DNA of 64,000 bases from Saprospira sp. CCB-QB6 (GTDB taxonomy: Bacteria; Bacteroidota; Bacteroidia; Chitinophagales; Saprospiraceae), in NCBI RefSeq assembly GCF_028464065.1, contig NZ_CP116808.1, positions 558,001-622,000 on the forward strand. The letters run 5' to 3'. Below, piece by piece: positions 35,230-43,198 of this stretch (its first letter is position 1; every line of letters begins with the position of its first letter). Made by a program: the position numbers and the translations under genes. Under the pieces are notes generated by a model, which did not search any database, had not been told where the DNA came from, and saw nothing but the letters and a program-made list of their open reading frames with translations.

Positions 35230-35646
35230 TTAGTCTTCGGATAAAGATAGGAGCCATTCAATGGCCTGCTCTCGGTTTGTGAATAACTTAATAGGGTAAT
35301 CTTGGCCATAAATACGAACCAGCACACTCCCTAGCATCCTCGTAATTAGATTGGGGGCAAGTAAGGCATAAGCCATCGTAATTTTATTTAAACTTAGCCC
35401 TTCATCTGTTCTTGCAAAATTTTTAGCCTCCTTAGACATACTAGAGATGCTGTCTAAGCGCGCCAGAACTCTGAGTTTCTCTTTGCGCTCTTGATAAAGC
35501 CGCTGCTGTAGCTGCTGTGTAAACAACACCTCATCCAAGCTTAACATCTGGGCTTTACTTAGCCCTTCTGCCAATCGGAACTCTAAGATTCCATTCTCTA
35601 GTAGCCAGTAATCTATTTGGCCAAAACTATCTATTTTCTTTTCCAT
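35230..35646 (-). CDS. Small STAS/SpoIIAA-like family protein, subfamily 1 (copy 1)
   Basis: A 138-residue soluble protein. It opens with SFGQIDYWLLENGILEFRL and ends with YPIKLFTNREQAIEWLLSL. In between are a helical middle (RQRLYQERKEKLRVLARLDS), a Ser/Lys-rich loop and the core RMLGSVLV. In place of the usual GN it has GS, a departure from its relatives. The fold seems to be a STAS/SpoIIAA-SEC14-like alpha/beta unit, judged from strand-helix order only. Last gene of a five-gene minus-strand cluster; 1 bp from the next stop. Confidence 0.75.
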   Translation of the reverse strand: MEKKIDSFGQIDYWLLENGILEFRLAEGLSKAQMLSLDEVLFTQQLQQRLYQERKEKLRVLARLDSISSMSKEAKNFARTDEGLSLNKITMAYALLAPNLITRMLGSVLVRIYGQDYPIKLFTNREQAIEWLLSLSED

Positions 35647-35647
35647 C

Positions 35648-36064
35648 CTACTTTTTTCTAAAAGCCAGCAACCACTTTATTGCTTCGCTCTTATTACTAA
35701 ATATCCTTACAGGGTAATCACTCTTTACAATCCCTACAAGCATATTTCCCAACATTCGGCTAAAGGCATTAGTCACTAATAAGGCATTTGCTAATGTGAT
35801 ATCATTTAATTCACGCCCCTCTCCTGACTTTAAAAAAGCCTTGGCAGACTTACTTAAATTCGACATACTAGACATTTCCGCAAGCAAAATAATTTTTTGC
35901 TGCTCTTCTTCGGCCAAACGTTGCTGAACCTCTATCCCATACACAATTTCTTCCAAAGAAACTTCTTTGCTCTTGTTCTTATCTCCAATTGTGCGTATTT
36001 CTAAAATACTATTATCTAATAACCAATACTCTAATTGACCAAAAGCATCTATCCTCTTTGCCAT
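35648..36064 (-). CDS. Small STAS/SpoIIAA-like family protein, subfamily 1 (copy 2)
   Basis: A 138-residue protein, MAKRIDAFGQLEYWLLDNSIL at the start and YPVRIFSNKSEAIKWLLAF at the end. The core RMLGNMLVG is intact. The middle strand ILLAEMSSMSNLSKSAKAFLKSGEG is the part most conserved among copies (LANL-MS-S-AR-F-KS). Family role unknown; a small SpoIIAA-like partner-switch or membrane-edge protein is possible. 11 bp after copy 3, 1 bp before copy 1. Confidence 0.78.
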   Translation of the reverse strand: MAKRIDAFGQLEYWLLDNSILEIRTIGDKNKSKEVSLEEIVYGIEVQQRLAEEEQQKIILLAEMSSMSNLSKSAKAFLKSGEGRELNDITLANALLVTNAFSRMLGNMLVGIVKSDYPVRIFSNKSEAIKWLLAFRKK

Positions 36065-36075
36065 CTTTATATTTT

Positions 36076-36480
36076 TTATAAGCTAAGTAGCCAAGCTATA
36101 GCCTGTTTCTCATCTTTAAACAGCTTAATAGGATACTCTTGCTTAAAAATTCCCATTAACATATTGCCCATCATTCGCCCTAGCAAATTAGGCGCAACCA
36201 AAGCATTGCCCTTTATAGAATGATTAACCTGTTTTCCTTGGTCTGACTTTAAAAAAGTTCTTGCTTCTGCGCTCAGCTTCGACATTGTCCCCAAATTAGC
36301 CAGAATCAAGATTTTTTGATTCGAATTCTGCTCAAACAACTCTGCTTGTGTCTGTATTGCATACTCTACCTCTGCCAAGGTTAATTCTTCCGTTTTTTCT
36401 CCCTGAGCTTGTATAGAAAGAATGCCATTATCTAATAACCAATACTCTAACTGGCCAAATGCTCCTAATTTTTTTGCCAT
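36076..36480 (-). CDS. Small STAS/SpoIIAA-like family protein, subfamily 1 (copy 3)
   Basis: 134 residues from ATG 36480 (MAKKLGAFGQLEYWLLDNGIL); the longer frame starts at TTG. ILILANLGTMSKLSAEARTFLKSDQG and RMMGNMLMGIFKQEYPIKLF carry the family core, ending in AIAWLLSL. It starts 4 bp after the stop of copy 4, so the cluster is one transcription unit. Copies 1-3 are more alike to each other than to copies 4-5. Confidence 0.8.
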   Translation of the reverse strand: MAKKLGAFGQLEYWLLDNGILSIQAQGEKTEELTLAEVEYAIQTQAELFEQNSNQKILILANLGTMSKLSAEARTFLKSDQGKQVNHSIKGNALVAPNLLGRMMGNMLMGIFKQEYPIKLFKDEKQAIAWLLSL

Positions 36481-36484
36481 AGTT

Positions 36485-36907
36485 CTAACTAAAGTCTGAA
36501 TCAAGTTTTTCCCGCTGCGCTTCTAACCAATCTAAGGCTTTTTCTCTATTAGAAAAAGCTTTAATCGGATAAGGCGGCTTATTTAAACCAAGCATAAAGT
36601 TAGCGACAATTCTAGAAATTCCAAAGCCAACCAAGATAGCTGCCGAACGCCCCATAGGATTAGGATCATGCGCAAAATAATCTCGACCATCTTTGGTAAA
36701 GCCCTTGATCTTCCGAATATCAAAAAGGGCGTAGATTGGCTGCCCTTGGGCCGCAGCCATAGCTCGAATTGTCATCTTGAACTCAGCCGCTTCTACAGCC
36801 GATATTTTAGTCGGCTTAATCGTCAAACTAAATAACCGCCGATCACTTATATAGTGAACAACTCCTCCAACTAAATCGATAGTCTCTTGTTTTGGGTCTA
36901 TTTGCAT
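36485..36907 (-). CDS. Small STAS/SpoIIAA-like family protein, subfamily 2 (copy 4)
   Basis: 140 residues from ATG 36907 (MQIDPKQETIDLVGGVVHYI). Subfamily 2 has the RRLFSLTIKPTKISAVE and FDIRKIKGFTKDGRDYFA motifs, and the core is RIVANFMLGLNKPPYPIKAF, with SRIVAN where the others have RMxGN. The C-term is ALDWLEAQREKLDSDF. It is nearly identical in the C-terminal half to the frameshifted copy 5, which lies just upstream, indicating a recent tandem duplication. Confidence 0.8.
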   Translation of the reverse strand: MQIDPKQETIDLVGGVVHYISDRRLFSLTIKPTKISAVEAAEFKMTIRAMAAAQGQPIYALFDIRKIKGFTKDGRDYFAHDPNPMGRSAAILVGFGISRIVANFMLGLNKPPYPIKAFSNREKALDWLEAQREKLDSDFS

Positions 36908-36917
36908 AGTTCTTTTT

Positions 36918-37339
36918 TTAAGCAAAATCTGGATCTAACTTTTCCCGCTGCTGCTCTAACCAATCCAAAGCTTTTTCCTTATTCGAAAAGCCCTAATCGG
37001 ATAAGGCGGCTTATTTAAACCTAACATAAAATTAGCGACAATCCTAGAAATTCCAAAGCCAACCAATATTCCCGCCGATCGCCCCATAGGCGTTTTATCC
37101 TTAGAAAAAGCATCTCGACCATCTTTAGTAAAGCCCTTGATTTTCCGAATATCAAAAAGGATATACATTAGCTGTTGATGAACATTTATTAACTTCCGGG
37201 CCGTAGATTTTAATAACTCAACATCTTCTGCATTGATTTTTACGGGCTTAATCGTAATCACAACTAATCTGCGCTCTGGCAAAAACTCAATAAGGCCTGG
37301 AGCCAAATCTATTTGGGTGTTATTGGCGTCTATATTCAT
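36918..37339 (-). pseudogene. Frameshifted small-family protein, subfamily 2 (copy 5)
   Basis: From ATG 37339 (MNIDANNTQIDLAPG) the frame matches copy 4 for about 110 residues (RRLVVITIKPVKINAED, GFTKDGRDAFSKD, RIVANFMLGLNKPPYPI) and then reads RAFRIRKKLWIG and stops at 36956. The sister gene has GAAAAAGCTTTAATCGG where this copy has GAAAAGCCCTAATCGG (minus-strand equivalents near 36988-36994): one base is missing. Restoring the base continues as FSNKEKALDWLEQQ and runs to a stop at 36918, 10 bp before copy 4. So it is a recent frameshift or an error in the assembly. It is the first gene of the cluster. Confidence 0.78.
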
Positions 37340-37420
37340 ATTTCTTTGCTTATGTTGAGTAAATTTAATTTTTTATATCAAATCTTACCAAAAACTGACA
37401 AGCAATTTATAGTTAATTTC

Positions 37421-38194
37421 ATGCCATATATGTTAAATCCCAATCTCTGGCTTAAGGTCGGACTCCTAGCCCTTCTTCTCGGCCGTAGCTGGCAAGCCTT
37501 TTTTGCCGACCTGCCCTGGCGGGCTTTTTTTTGGAATGAAGACATCTGGCTCCTCTTTCTCTCCCAAAACAATTATATCCAACTCTTTCAAGAGGATTAT
37601 ATTAATGTTTTTAGCCTTATCATGGGCTGTTTTTGGCTGCTTACGGCCAGCCTCCTCCCCTTCTTCAAAACAAAATTTTTAGCCTACAGCAGTAGCCTAA
37701 GTCTTCTCTTTCTAGCCCTGCTTTTTGCCCTGAGTAAAAATCTACAAGCTCCCCAATTTTGGGAGTATAGCCTGCAAGTTTGCTGGCCGCTGCTCTTCAT
37801 TGTCCCCCAACGGAATCGCCTGCTTCTATGGGCCACAGGCATCTGCTTTACAGCCCACGCCTGCTATGCTATTGGCCTTTATCCCCCTCCTGTCGACTGG
37901 CTCAATTGGTGTATGCACTTCCTCCAACTCTCGGCCGAACAAGCCAAAAGTTTTCTCTTGCTTATGGGCTCCCTTGATCTCCTAGCTGTTGGCTTGCTGT
38001 TCTGGCCCAAAAGCCGAAAAATCGGCCTATTTTATTGTTTTTTATGGGGCCTCATCACCGCTCTCGCCCGCCCCCTAGCCAATAGCTACGCCTTTCTAGA
38101 TTTAGGCGATTTTGCCCTCTATTTTTCCGAATTTCTCGTCCGTTTCCCCCACTTTTTAGGCCCGCTTTATTTGCTCCTTTTTTCTAAACGCTAG
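37421..38194 (+). CDS. Polytopic membrane protein, unknown
   Basis: 257 residues from ATG 37421 (MPYMLNPNLWLKVGLLALL); ATGs at 37352 and 37430 are alternatives. About seven hydrophobic segments. A start GLLALLLGRSWQAFFADLPWRAFFWNEDIW followed by further segments resembles a DoxX-like or HTTM-like membrane protein of Saprospiria-type genomes, but I cannot name the family. It is divergent from the small-family cluster by only 81 bp, so the two promoters must be close together. Confidence 0.65.
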   Translation: MPYMLNPNLWLKVGLLALLLGRSWQAFFADLPWRAFFWNEDIWLLFLSQNNYIQLFQEDYINVFSLIMGCFWLLTASLLPFFKTKFLAYSSSLSLLFLALLFALSKNLQAPQFWEYSLQVCWPLLFIVPQRNRLLLWATGICFTAHACYAIGLYPPPVDWLNWCMHFLQLSAEQAKSFLLLMGSLDLLAVGLLFWPKSRKIGLFYCFLWGLITALARPLANSYAFLDLGDFALYFSEFLVRFPHFLGPLYLLLFSKR

Positions 38195-38205
38195 TTTTTT
38201 GTTTT

Positions 38206-38323
38206 GGGGCAGCCCCTCCCGTTGGTCGGGTCGCTACGTTTCGGGGCTCGCAAGCCTGCTCGGCCCTTCGGCGGCAATGCCGCCTCGGTCTGGCCTACGG
38301 CCACCCCTGCACATCGCTCAGCC
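38206..38323 (-). repeat. R12: GC-rich hairpin element, type B variant
   Basis: Minus-strand ends GGCTG/CTGCC: one pair in the end stem is mismatched. Inner stem GGGG/CCCC. First arm TGGCC-GTA-GGCCA, variable arm GGCGGC-ATT-GCCGCC. It begins 11 bp after the membrane-protein stop in a convergent gap. Confidence 0.85.
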
Positions 38324-38373
38324 AAAATGAGTTTAAACGAAAAGAGCGCAGCGGCTATAGCCGCTGCGCTCCA

Positions 38374-39183
38374 TCAAAAGGGCAATATTCTTCGCCAAAA
38401 TTCTTTTTTGGGATCTATTTTCCGATACTCTTGCAAATCGGCTATTTCTTTTTCTAGAGCCATTTTTACTTGATCCCGCAGGGCCTGTGGCCCTGCCTCT
38501 TCACCCAAAGCCGCAAAAGGGCGACTATCTATGGGGCGGCCAAACTTGAAATAAAAACGCTGGGGTTTGGGCAAAAAACTCGGCCCTAAGCCCCTGACCA
38601 AAGGCGGCAACAAATCTTTGCGCAGCCGAAAACGCTCCATAATTTGGCCCAAAGGCGTTTGCAATAATTCTTCTCGGTCCAATACAATATCATAGCATTC
38701 TTCTGGCCCCACCGCTGCCAAGGGCACAATGGGACAAGCCGCCGCTATGGCCAAACGCGCAAACCCCAAATGGTCCCGCCACAATAGCTGATAAGCCTCT
38801 CCCTTTTGCTTGAAGGCCTCTCTAGCCCCTCCCGGATAAACCAATAAATATTGATTTTGCCGCATTAAGGCCAAGGCATTCTCTCGACTACCTTCTACCT
38901 CGCCCAAGCGAGCCAAAAAATCTTTGACCAAAGGCAACTTAAAATGAGCATGATCAACCAAAATGCGCAGAAAAATATCATGTTCCTGATAAAGATGTAA
39001 GGCTAACAAAGGCACATCCAAGCCCCCCATCAAACTATGGTTGCCCACAAATAATACAGGCCCTTTATCAGGAATATTATAATCTGATAAATATACCGGC
39101 TCTGTGAGCCAGTTCCAAGGCTGTAACAAACGCTCAATCCATCGGATTTGGGCCTCATTGGGTGGGGGTAAATCGTAATTCAT
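38374..39183 (-). CDS. LPLAT/PlsC-like acyltransferase
   Basis: A 269-residue acyltransferase. The block GPVLFVGNHSLMGGLDVPLL is the catalytic H-D block (longer spaced than the classical HX4D), followed by FLARLGEVEGSRENAL, LVYPGGAREAFKQKGEAY (the PGG-R-E block of DGAT/MGAT-like LPLATs) and CPIVPLAAVGPEE. Likely it acylates a lipid or glycerophosphate at the membrane. This MGAT-like type is less certain in substrate than ordinary PlsC. Single gene between R12 and R13. Confidence 0.8.
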   Translation of the reverse strand: MNYDLPPPNEAQIRWIERLLQPWNWLTEPVYLSDYNIPDKGPVLFVGNHSLMGGLDVPLLALHLYQEHDIFLRILVDHAHFKLPLVKDFLARLGEVEGSRENALALMRQNQYLLVYPGGAREAFKQKGEAYQLLWRDHLGFARLAIAAACPIVPLAAVGPEECYDIVLDREELLQTPLGQIMERFRLRKDLLPPLVRGLGPSFLPKPQRFYFKFGRPIDSRPFAALGEEAGPQALRDQVKMALEKEIADLQEYRKIDPKKEFWRRILPF

Positions 39184-39216
39184 GCGCTTTTGGGTTTGGG
39201 GGCGGCGAAGCCGCCC

Positions 39217-39383
39217 GGCCTAGCGATGTGGAGGGGTGGCCGCAGGCCAGACCAAGTTTTTTGAGCAAAGCGAAAAAAATGCAGGGCCGAGCAGAGCGCG
39301 AGCCCCGAAACGACAACAAGGCCTTTAGGCCGCAGTTCGATGACCGAAGGGAATAACCGCCGCAGCTTTGCTGCGGAGGCCCC
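39217..39383 (+). repeat. R13: GC-rich hairpin element, type A with alternative 3' arm
   Basis: End stem GGCCT/AGGCC, inner GGGG/CCCC, first arm TGGCC-GCA-GGCCA, variable arm TTTTTT..AAAAAA around GAGCAAAGCG. The 3' arm is the GACAACAAGG .. GATGACCGAAGGGAATAACC module also found in R1, R3 and R19. It ends 7 bp from the hydrolase stop. Confidence 0.9.
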
Positions 39384-39390
39384 TAAACAT

Positions 39391-40092
39391 CTACTTCATC
39401 ATAGAAAAAGGCAAGGCTTTTTGCCCCATTAAGATCGCTAATTCTTGGTTGATGATATGGGCCAACTCATCAGAACGGTCCATAATCATATAATGGTTGC
39501 CGCCCTTGATAAAATGGCTAGCCTTGACCATATAGGCGGGAAAAATCTCGTCGCGACTGCCGTGAATATGCACATAATTGTCTGGAATCAGATCATTTTG
39601 CCAGTTGGCCGCCGCATACTGCGCCCAAGCAATATGCTGAGGATCTGCCGAATCAATCATGGCTTTAATATGCTCTCGACCAATGGAGTTGGTCACGCCC
39701 ATCATCCAAGTAACGGGCTTTACGGTAGAACGAAGCAGCCAGGCTGGAATCCGAACCTTCTCCAATGGAAGGCGGCGCGCTAGCTTGATTTGCCAGGGCA
39801 TTTCGGCTGGATGCTTTACGGTAGAAATGAGAAAAACCTTACTAAAAGGGCGCAATTTGGCGAGTTCAACAGAGATCATCCCTCCTAATGACATCCCAAT
39901 AATAACGGCCTCCTCTTCTTTTTGTGCCTCGATCGTTTTATATAAACGCTGGGCGTATTCTTCTATCGATTCTTTGAGGTGTTGAGGAGGTAGATGTTCT
40001 AAATACTCAATATTTTGACTCAATAATTTAGGAGCCAAGTTCTCAAACATTCGATAGTCATTGGCTAGGCCAGGAACACAATATACTTTCAT
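39391..40092 (-). CDS. Alpha/beta hydrolase
   Basis: A 233-residue hydrolase: MKVYCVPGLANDYRMF at the start, the nucleophile elbow GMSLGGM (about residue 67), a cap-like middle and IHGSRDEIFP with the acid residue, and His in KGGNHYMI. No signal peptide, so cytoplasmic. Substrate unknown. Single gene between R13 and a 83-bp gap to polX-like gene. Confidence 0.82.
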   Translation of the reverse strand: MKVYCVPGLANDYRMFENLAPKLLSQNIEYLEHLPPQHLKESIEEYAQRLYKTIEAQKEEEAVIIGMSLGGMISVELAKLRPFSKVFLISTVKHPAEMPWQIKLARRLPLEKVRIPAWLLRSTVKPVTWMMGVTNSIGREHIKAMIDSADPQHIAWAQYAAANWQNDLIPDNYVHIHGSRDEIFPAYMVKASHFIKGGNHYMIMDRSDELAHIINQELAILMGQKALPFSMMK

Positions 40093-40175
40093 AAGTTAGC
40101 TAATTTGGTGGGGCCTAGGGTAGCTGTGGGGAGGATATGAACTTAAAGATGCAAATTAGTCGCTAAAATTCAAAA

Positions 40176-41846
40176 TTAACGCTTTTGTTTACACCAAGCC
40201 GCAAATTCACTGTCACTAAAGCAGTTGATACAGGCCGATCGGGGTAAAAGGCCTTTGCGTGCCATCTGCAAGCCATAACGGATATCGTCTAGGCCTCTGA
40301 GTTGGTGGGCATCTGTATTGATGGCTAATTTCACGCCTTTTTCTAAGGCGTAGGGAATCCATTGGTGGTCCAAATCTAAACGCAAAGGATTGGCGTTAAT
40401 TTCAATGGCCACATTATATTTGGCACAGGCTTCTATCAATAAAGCATGATCTACGGGATAACCAGGACGAGAAAGTAGTAAGCGGCCTGTAGGATGGCCC
40501 AACATATTGGTATAAGGATTGGCAATTGCTTTGAGCAAGCGCTCCATAGCCTTTTCTTTGCTCATTTTTAGATGGCTATGCACAGAAGCGATGATAAAAT
40601 CGAAGCCTGCCAATACCTCTGCTTCATAATCTAGACTCCCATCATATTTGATATCTGACTCGATGCCCTTATAGATATGAAAATCCGAAAAGTTTGCATT
40701 TAGTTCATCGATTTCCTTCCATTGCGCCTTTACTCTTTCGGGTTTAAGGCCATTGGCATAAAAGGCAGATTGAGAGTGGTCCGTGATCCCCATATAAGCA
40801 TAGCCTAGGCTGCGAATATGTTCGGCCATTTCGCTTAGACTATTGGCCCCATCGCTATAGGTTGAATGCAAATGCAGCATTCCTTGTATCTCTTTTTGCT
40901 CAATAGCGGGCGGGATTTTCCCCGCCTTAGCTCGCCAATAGATTTTTGGCGCATCTCTTTGGCTGGGCCAGATAAAAGGCAGTTCCAATTTCTCAAAAAT
41001 GGCGGTTTCAGAAAGACCTACACAAGCCTCTAAATCCTCTTGCTCCGTAAGGGTTCTAAAAAAATCAACGCCTCCCGTAGATTGCAAAAGCCCCAAGCCA
41101 AAACGATCTTTGGCACAAGGATGAAAGCGCAGCAAAATATTAGAATCCTTAGAATGCGCCTGCCAATAAGAGGGCAAATTGGGTTCTACTGGGCCCAAAT
41201 CATCAAAAAGTTGGGCAGCCGCTAGCTGGTCGCCATCAAAATCGGCAATGAGAAAATCTAGGGCCTCTACAACAGGCATTTCACGGCGAAAAGGCCCTGT
41301 AAGCGCTACATTTTCGGTCCCAAAAACCTCTTGGAGATCTAACAATAAATCTTCGGCTTCATCGGCCACCTCGGCCCAGCGGTGCTGGTCCAAACTGCGA
41401 AAATAATACTGCAGTTGGCTTTCCATATTTTGCTGCGATTTCTCTCCAAATCCCTTAAGGCTAAGTAGGCGGTTCTCTTGGCAGGCGTATAGCAGCTCTC
41501 CTGGGCTTTCAATTTCTAATTCTTGCCAAAGTTGCAAAAGCTTTTTGGTCCCCAAGCCCTTAATATTCATCAAAGCAATAATACCTTTGGGCGTTTTGGC
41601 CTTATATTCTTGCAATAGACGCAGTTCGCCTTTTTCCTGCAACTCTATAATTTTATCTGCAATTGCATCGCCAATTCCCCTAATTTTTTTCAGCTCCGCC
41701 TTGGGCATTTCGGCCAAGGCGCCATCCACTTTTCTCAGGTTTTGGTAAGCCGTTTTATAGGACTTTATCTTATAGGGGTTCTCCTGATGCAGTTCCATCA
41801 GCCCCCCCAACAATTTAAATTGGTCGGCAATCGCTTTATTTGTCAT
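40176..41846 (-). CDS. PolX-like protein: HhH/PHP with degenerate polymerase core
   Basis: A 556-residue PolX-like protein, started at ATG 41846 (MTNKAIADQFKLLGGLMEL); the longer frame starts at TTG. HhH region: IRGIGDAIADKI (55-67), NIKGLGTKKLLQL (94-107), SLKGFGEKS (128-136). The polymerase palm should read GDIDLL and DLRVV for its catalytic Asps, but here VVEALDFLI (Ala195-Leu-Asp197) and NILLRF (238-240) lack two. The C-terminal PHP domain looks intact: HLHSTYSDG (325-333), ITDHS, GIESD, SVHSHL, GHPTGR, EINANP, NTDAH. It may keep the PHP 3'-exonuclease or phosphatase function, not synthesis. Loss of the palm is from direct reading; other roles are inference. Confidence 0.85.
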   Translation of the reverse strand: MTNKAIADQFKLLGGLMELHQENPYKIKSYKTAYQNLRKVDGALAEMPKAELKKIRGIGDAIADKIIELQEKGELRLLQEYKAKTPKGIIALMNIKGLGTKKLLQLWQELEIESPGELLYACQENRLLSLKGFGEKSQQNMESQLQYYFRSLDQHRWAEVADEAEDLLLDLQEVFGTENVALTGPFRREMPVVEALDFLIADFDGDQLAAAQLFDDLGPVEPNLPSYWQAHSKDSNILLRFHPCAKDRFGLGLLQSTGGVDFFRTLTEQEDLEACVGLSETAIFEKLELPFIWPSQRDAPKIYWRAKAGKIPPAIEQKEIQGMLHLHSTYSDGANSLSEMAEHIRSLGYAYMGITDHSQSAFYANGLKPERVKAQWKEIDELNANFSDFHIYKGIESDIKYDGSLDYEAEVLAGFDFIIASVHSHLKMSKEKAMERLLKAIANPYTNMLGHPTGRLLLSRPGYPVDHALLIEACAKYNVAIEINANPLRLDLDHQWIPYALEKGVKLAINTDAHQLRGLDDIRYGLQMARKGLLPRSACINCFSDSEFAAWCKQKR

Positions 41847-41930
41847 CTTCTCTAATTTTATTGGGTCCAAAATACGGCTTTTTAACGAGAAGCCTATTTT
41901 GCTGATTTATTGAACTTATTTTTTTGTTTT

Positions 41931-42058
41931 GGGGCCCGCGGCCAGCTAGCCTTCGGCTAGGTCGGCCGCCGCTATGCTTCGCGGCTCGCTATTCGCTCGG
42001 CCCTGCAGCCCTACGGGCTTTGGTCTGGCCTGCGGCCACCGCTGCGCAGCGCTGGGCC
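41931..42058 (-). repeat. R14: GC-rich hairpin element, type C
   Basis: Ends GGCCC/GGGCC, inner GCGG/CCGC, first arm TGGCC-GCA-GGCCA, variable arm AGCCC-GTA-GGGCT, 3' arm with GCTGGCCGC. It shares the GCGGCCRRC..GCTGGCCGC 3' arm with R4 and R10. It is in the leader of the PolX-like gene. The rest of the 354-bp divergent gap is plain AT-rich DNA. Confidence 0.92.
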
Positions 42059-42200
42059 ATGTTACACTTATCGATAGAATGGATAAAATTGACACTCATA
42101 GTATTCCTTATTTAGAAAAATACTAATTAAAAATGATTAGATTCGTTCTAATGAGCTGGGAAAAAGCATTAAAAGCTTTAAATTTGTCCAAACAACAATT

Positions 42201-42629
42201 ATGACAGCAGAGAAGATAGATGAGTTTGGTCAATTTGAGTATTGGCTAGAAGAGCATAATATTTTAGTGATTCGCTTAGTAGATAAGACGGGGAAGAAAG
42301 AGATTGATGAAGAAGATGCTCGTCATTCCTTACGAGTACAGCAACGCTTATTTAAAGATCAGGGACAGAAATTATTGATTTTAGCAGACTTAGGCGATTT
42401 ATCTAAAGTCAACAAAGCGGCTAGAGAATTTGCCAAGAGCAATGAGGGCCAAGCAATTAACAATTATGCCTTGGCTTATGCTTTAATTGCCCCCAACCGC
42501 TTGAATCGAATGATGGGAAATATGTTTGGCAGAATCTTCAAACGAACCTATCCTATTAAGATGTTCAGTTCTGAAGAGAAAGCTATTGCTTGGTTGTTAG
42601 AACAGCGAACAGCTTCAACAACTCAATAA
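42201..42629 (+). CDS. Small STAS/SpoIIAA-like family protein, subfamily 1 (copy 6)
   Basis: 142 residues, MTAEKIDEFGQFEYWLEEHNIL at the start, LLILADLGDLSKVNKAAREFAKSNEG in the middle, RMMGNMFGRIFKRTYPIKMF and EKAIAWLLEQR at the end. Compared with the cluster at 35-37 kb it belongs to the Y-W-L-E group. First of a two-gene rightward pair; separate transcription from the next is possible because of the 94-bp gap. Confidence 0.8.
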   Translation: MTAEKIDEFGQFEYWLEEHNILVIRLVDKTGKKEIDEEDARHSLRVQQRLFKDQGQKLLILADLGDLSKVNKAAREFAKSNEGQAINNYALAYALIAPNRLNRMMGNMFGRIFKRTYPIKMFSSEEKAIAWLLEQRTASTTQ

Positions 42630-42723
42630 GAATTTAATTCATAATCCTCTATTCCCCTACCCCAAGATTTTCACAGCAGATAATCTTATCACTAACTAAG
42701 GGCTAAGAAAAGAACACAGATTC

Positions 42724-43140
42724 ATGAGTAAAAAGATAGATCAATCCAAACAGCTAGAATTTTGGCTAGACGAACATGATATTTTAACAATTCGCGTAGC
42801 CAATGAAAATGCAAAAGTGATTGAAGTCAATATGGAAGAAGCACTTTATTCTTTAGGGGTACAGAAGCGTATTTCTGAAGAAAAGGGCAAAAAAATCCTT
42901 GTGCTTTCCAATTTGACGAGCATGACTAAAATCTCTAAGGAGGTTCGAGATTTTGCCAAAACGCCAGCAGGTAAAGAAGTGGATAATTATGTTCTAGCTT
43001 ATGCTTTTGTAGCTAGCAATTTGTGGTCTCGCATGATTGGCAATATGATTATGTCTTTGTTTAAGCATGGCTATCCCATGAAGATTTTCCCTACAGAAGA
43101 AAAAGCCATAGAGTGGTTATTGACTCAGAAAGAAGGCTAA
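42724..43140 (+). CDS. Small STAS/SpoIIAA-like family protein, subfamily 1 (copy 7)
   Basis: 138 residues, MSKKIDQSKQLEFWLDEHDIL, then LVLSNLTSMTKISKEVRDFAKTPAG, core RMIGNMIMSLFKHGYPMKIF, and AIEWLLTQKEG. It differs from copy 6 by the FWLDEH start and the MSLFK core. It ends at a strong hairpin terminator that is shared with convergent tatD. Function unknown as in the rest of the family. Confidence 0.8.
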   Translation: MSKKIDQSKQLEFWLDEHDILTIRVANENAKVIEVNMEEALYSLGVQKRISEEKGKKILVLSNLTSMTKISKEVRDFAKTPAGKEVDNYVLAYAFVASNLWSRMIGNMIMSLFKHGYPMKIFPTEEKAIEWLLTQKEG

Positions 43141-43144
43141 AATC

Positions 43145-43177
43145 AAAGGGGCTGTCGAGTTATCGACAGCCCCTTTA
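43145..43177. terminator. Bidirectional intrinsic terminator
   Basis: Hairpin AAAGGGGCTGTCGA/TCGACAGCCCCTTT between convergent copy 7 and tatD. Confidence 0.9.
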
Positions 43178-43198
43178 TATTTCTACAGCTATAGTTGT

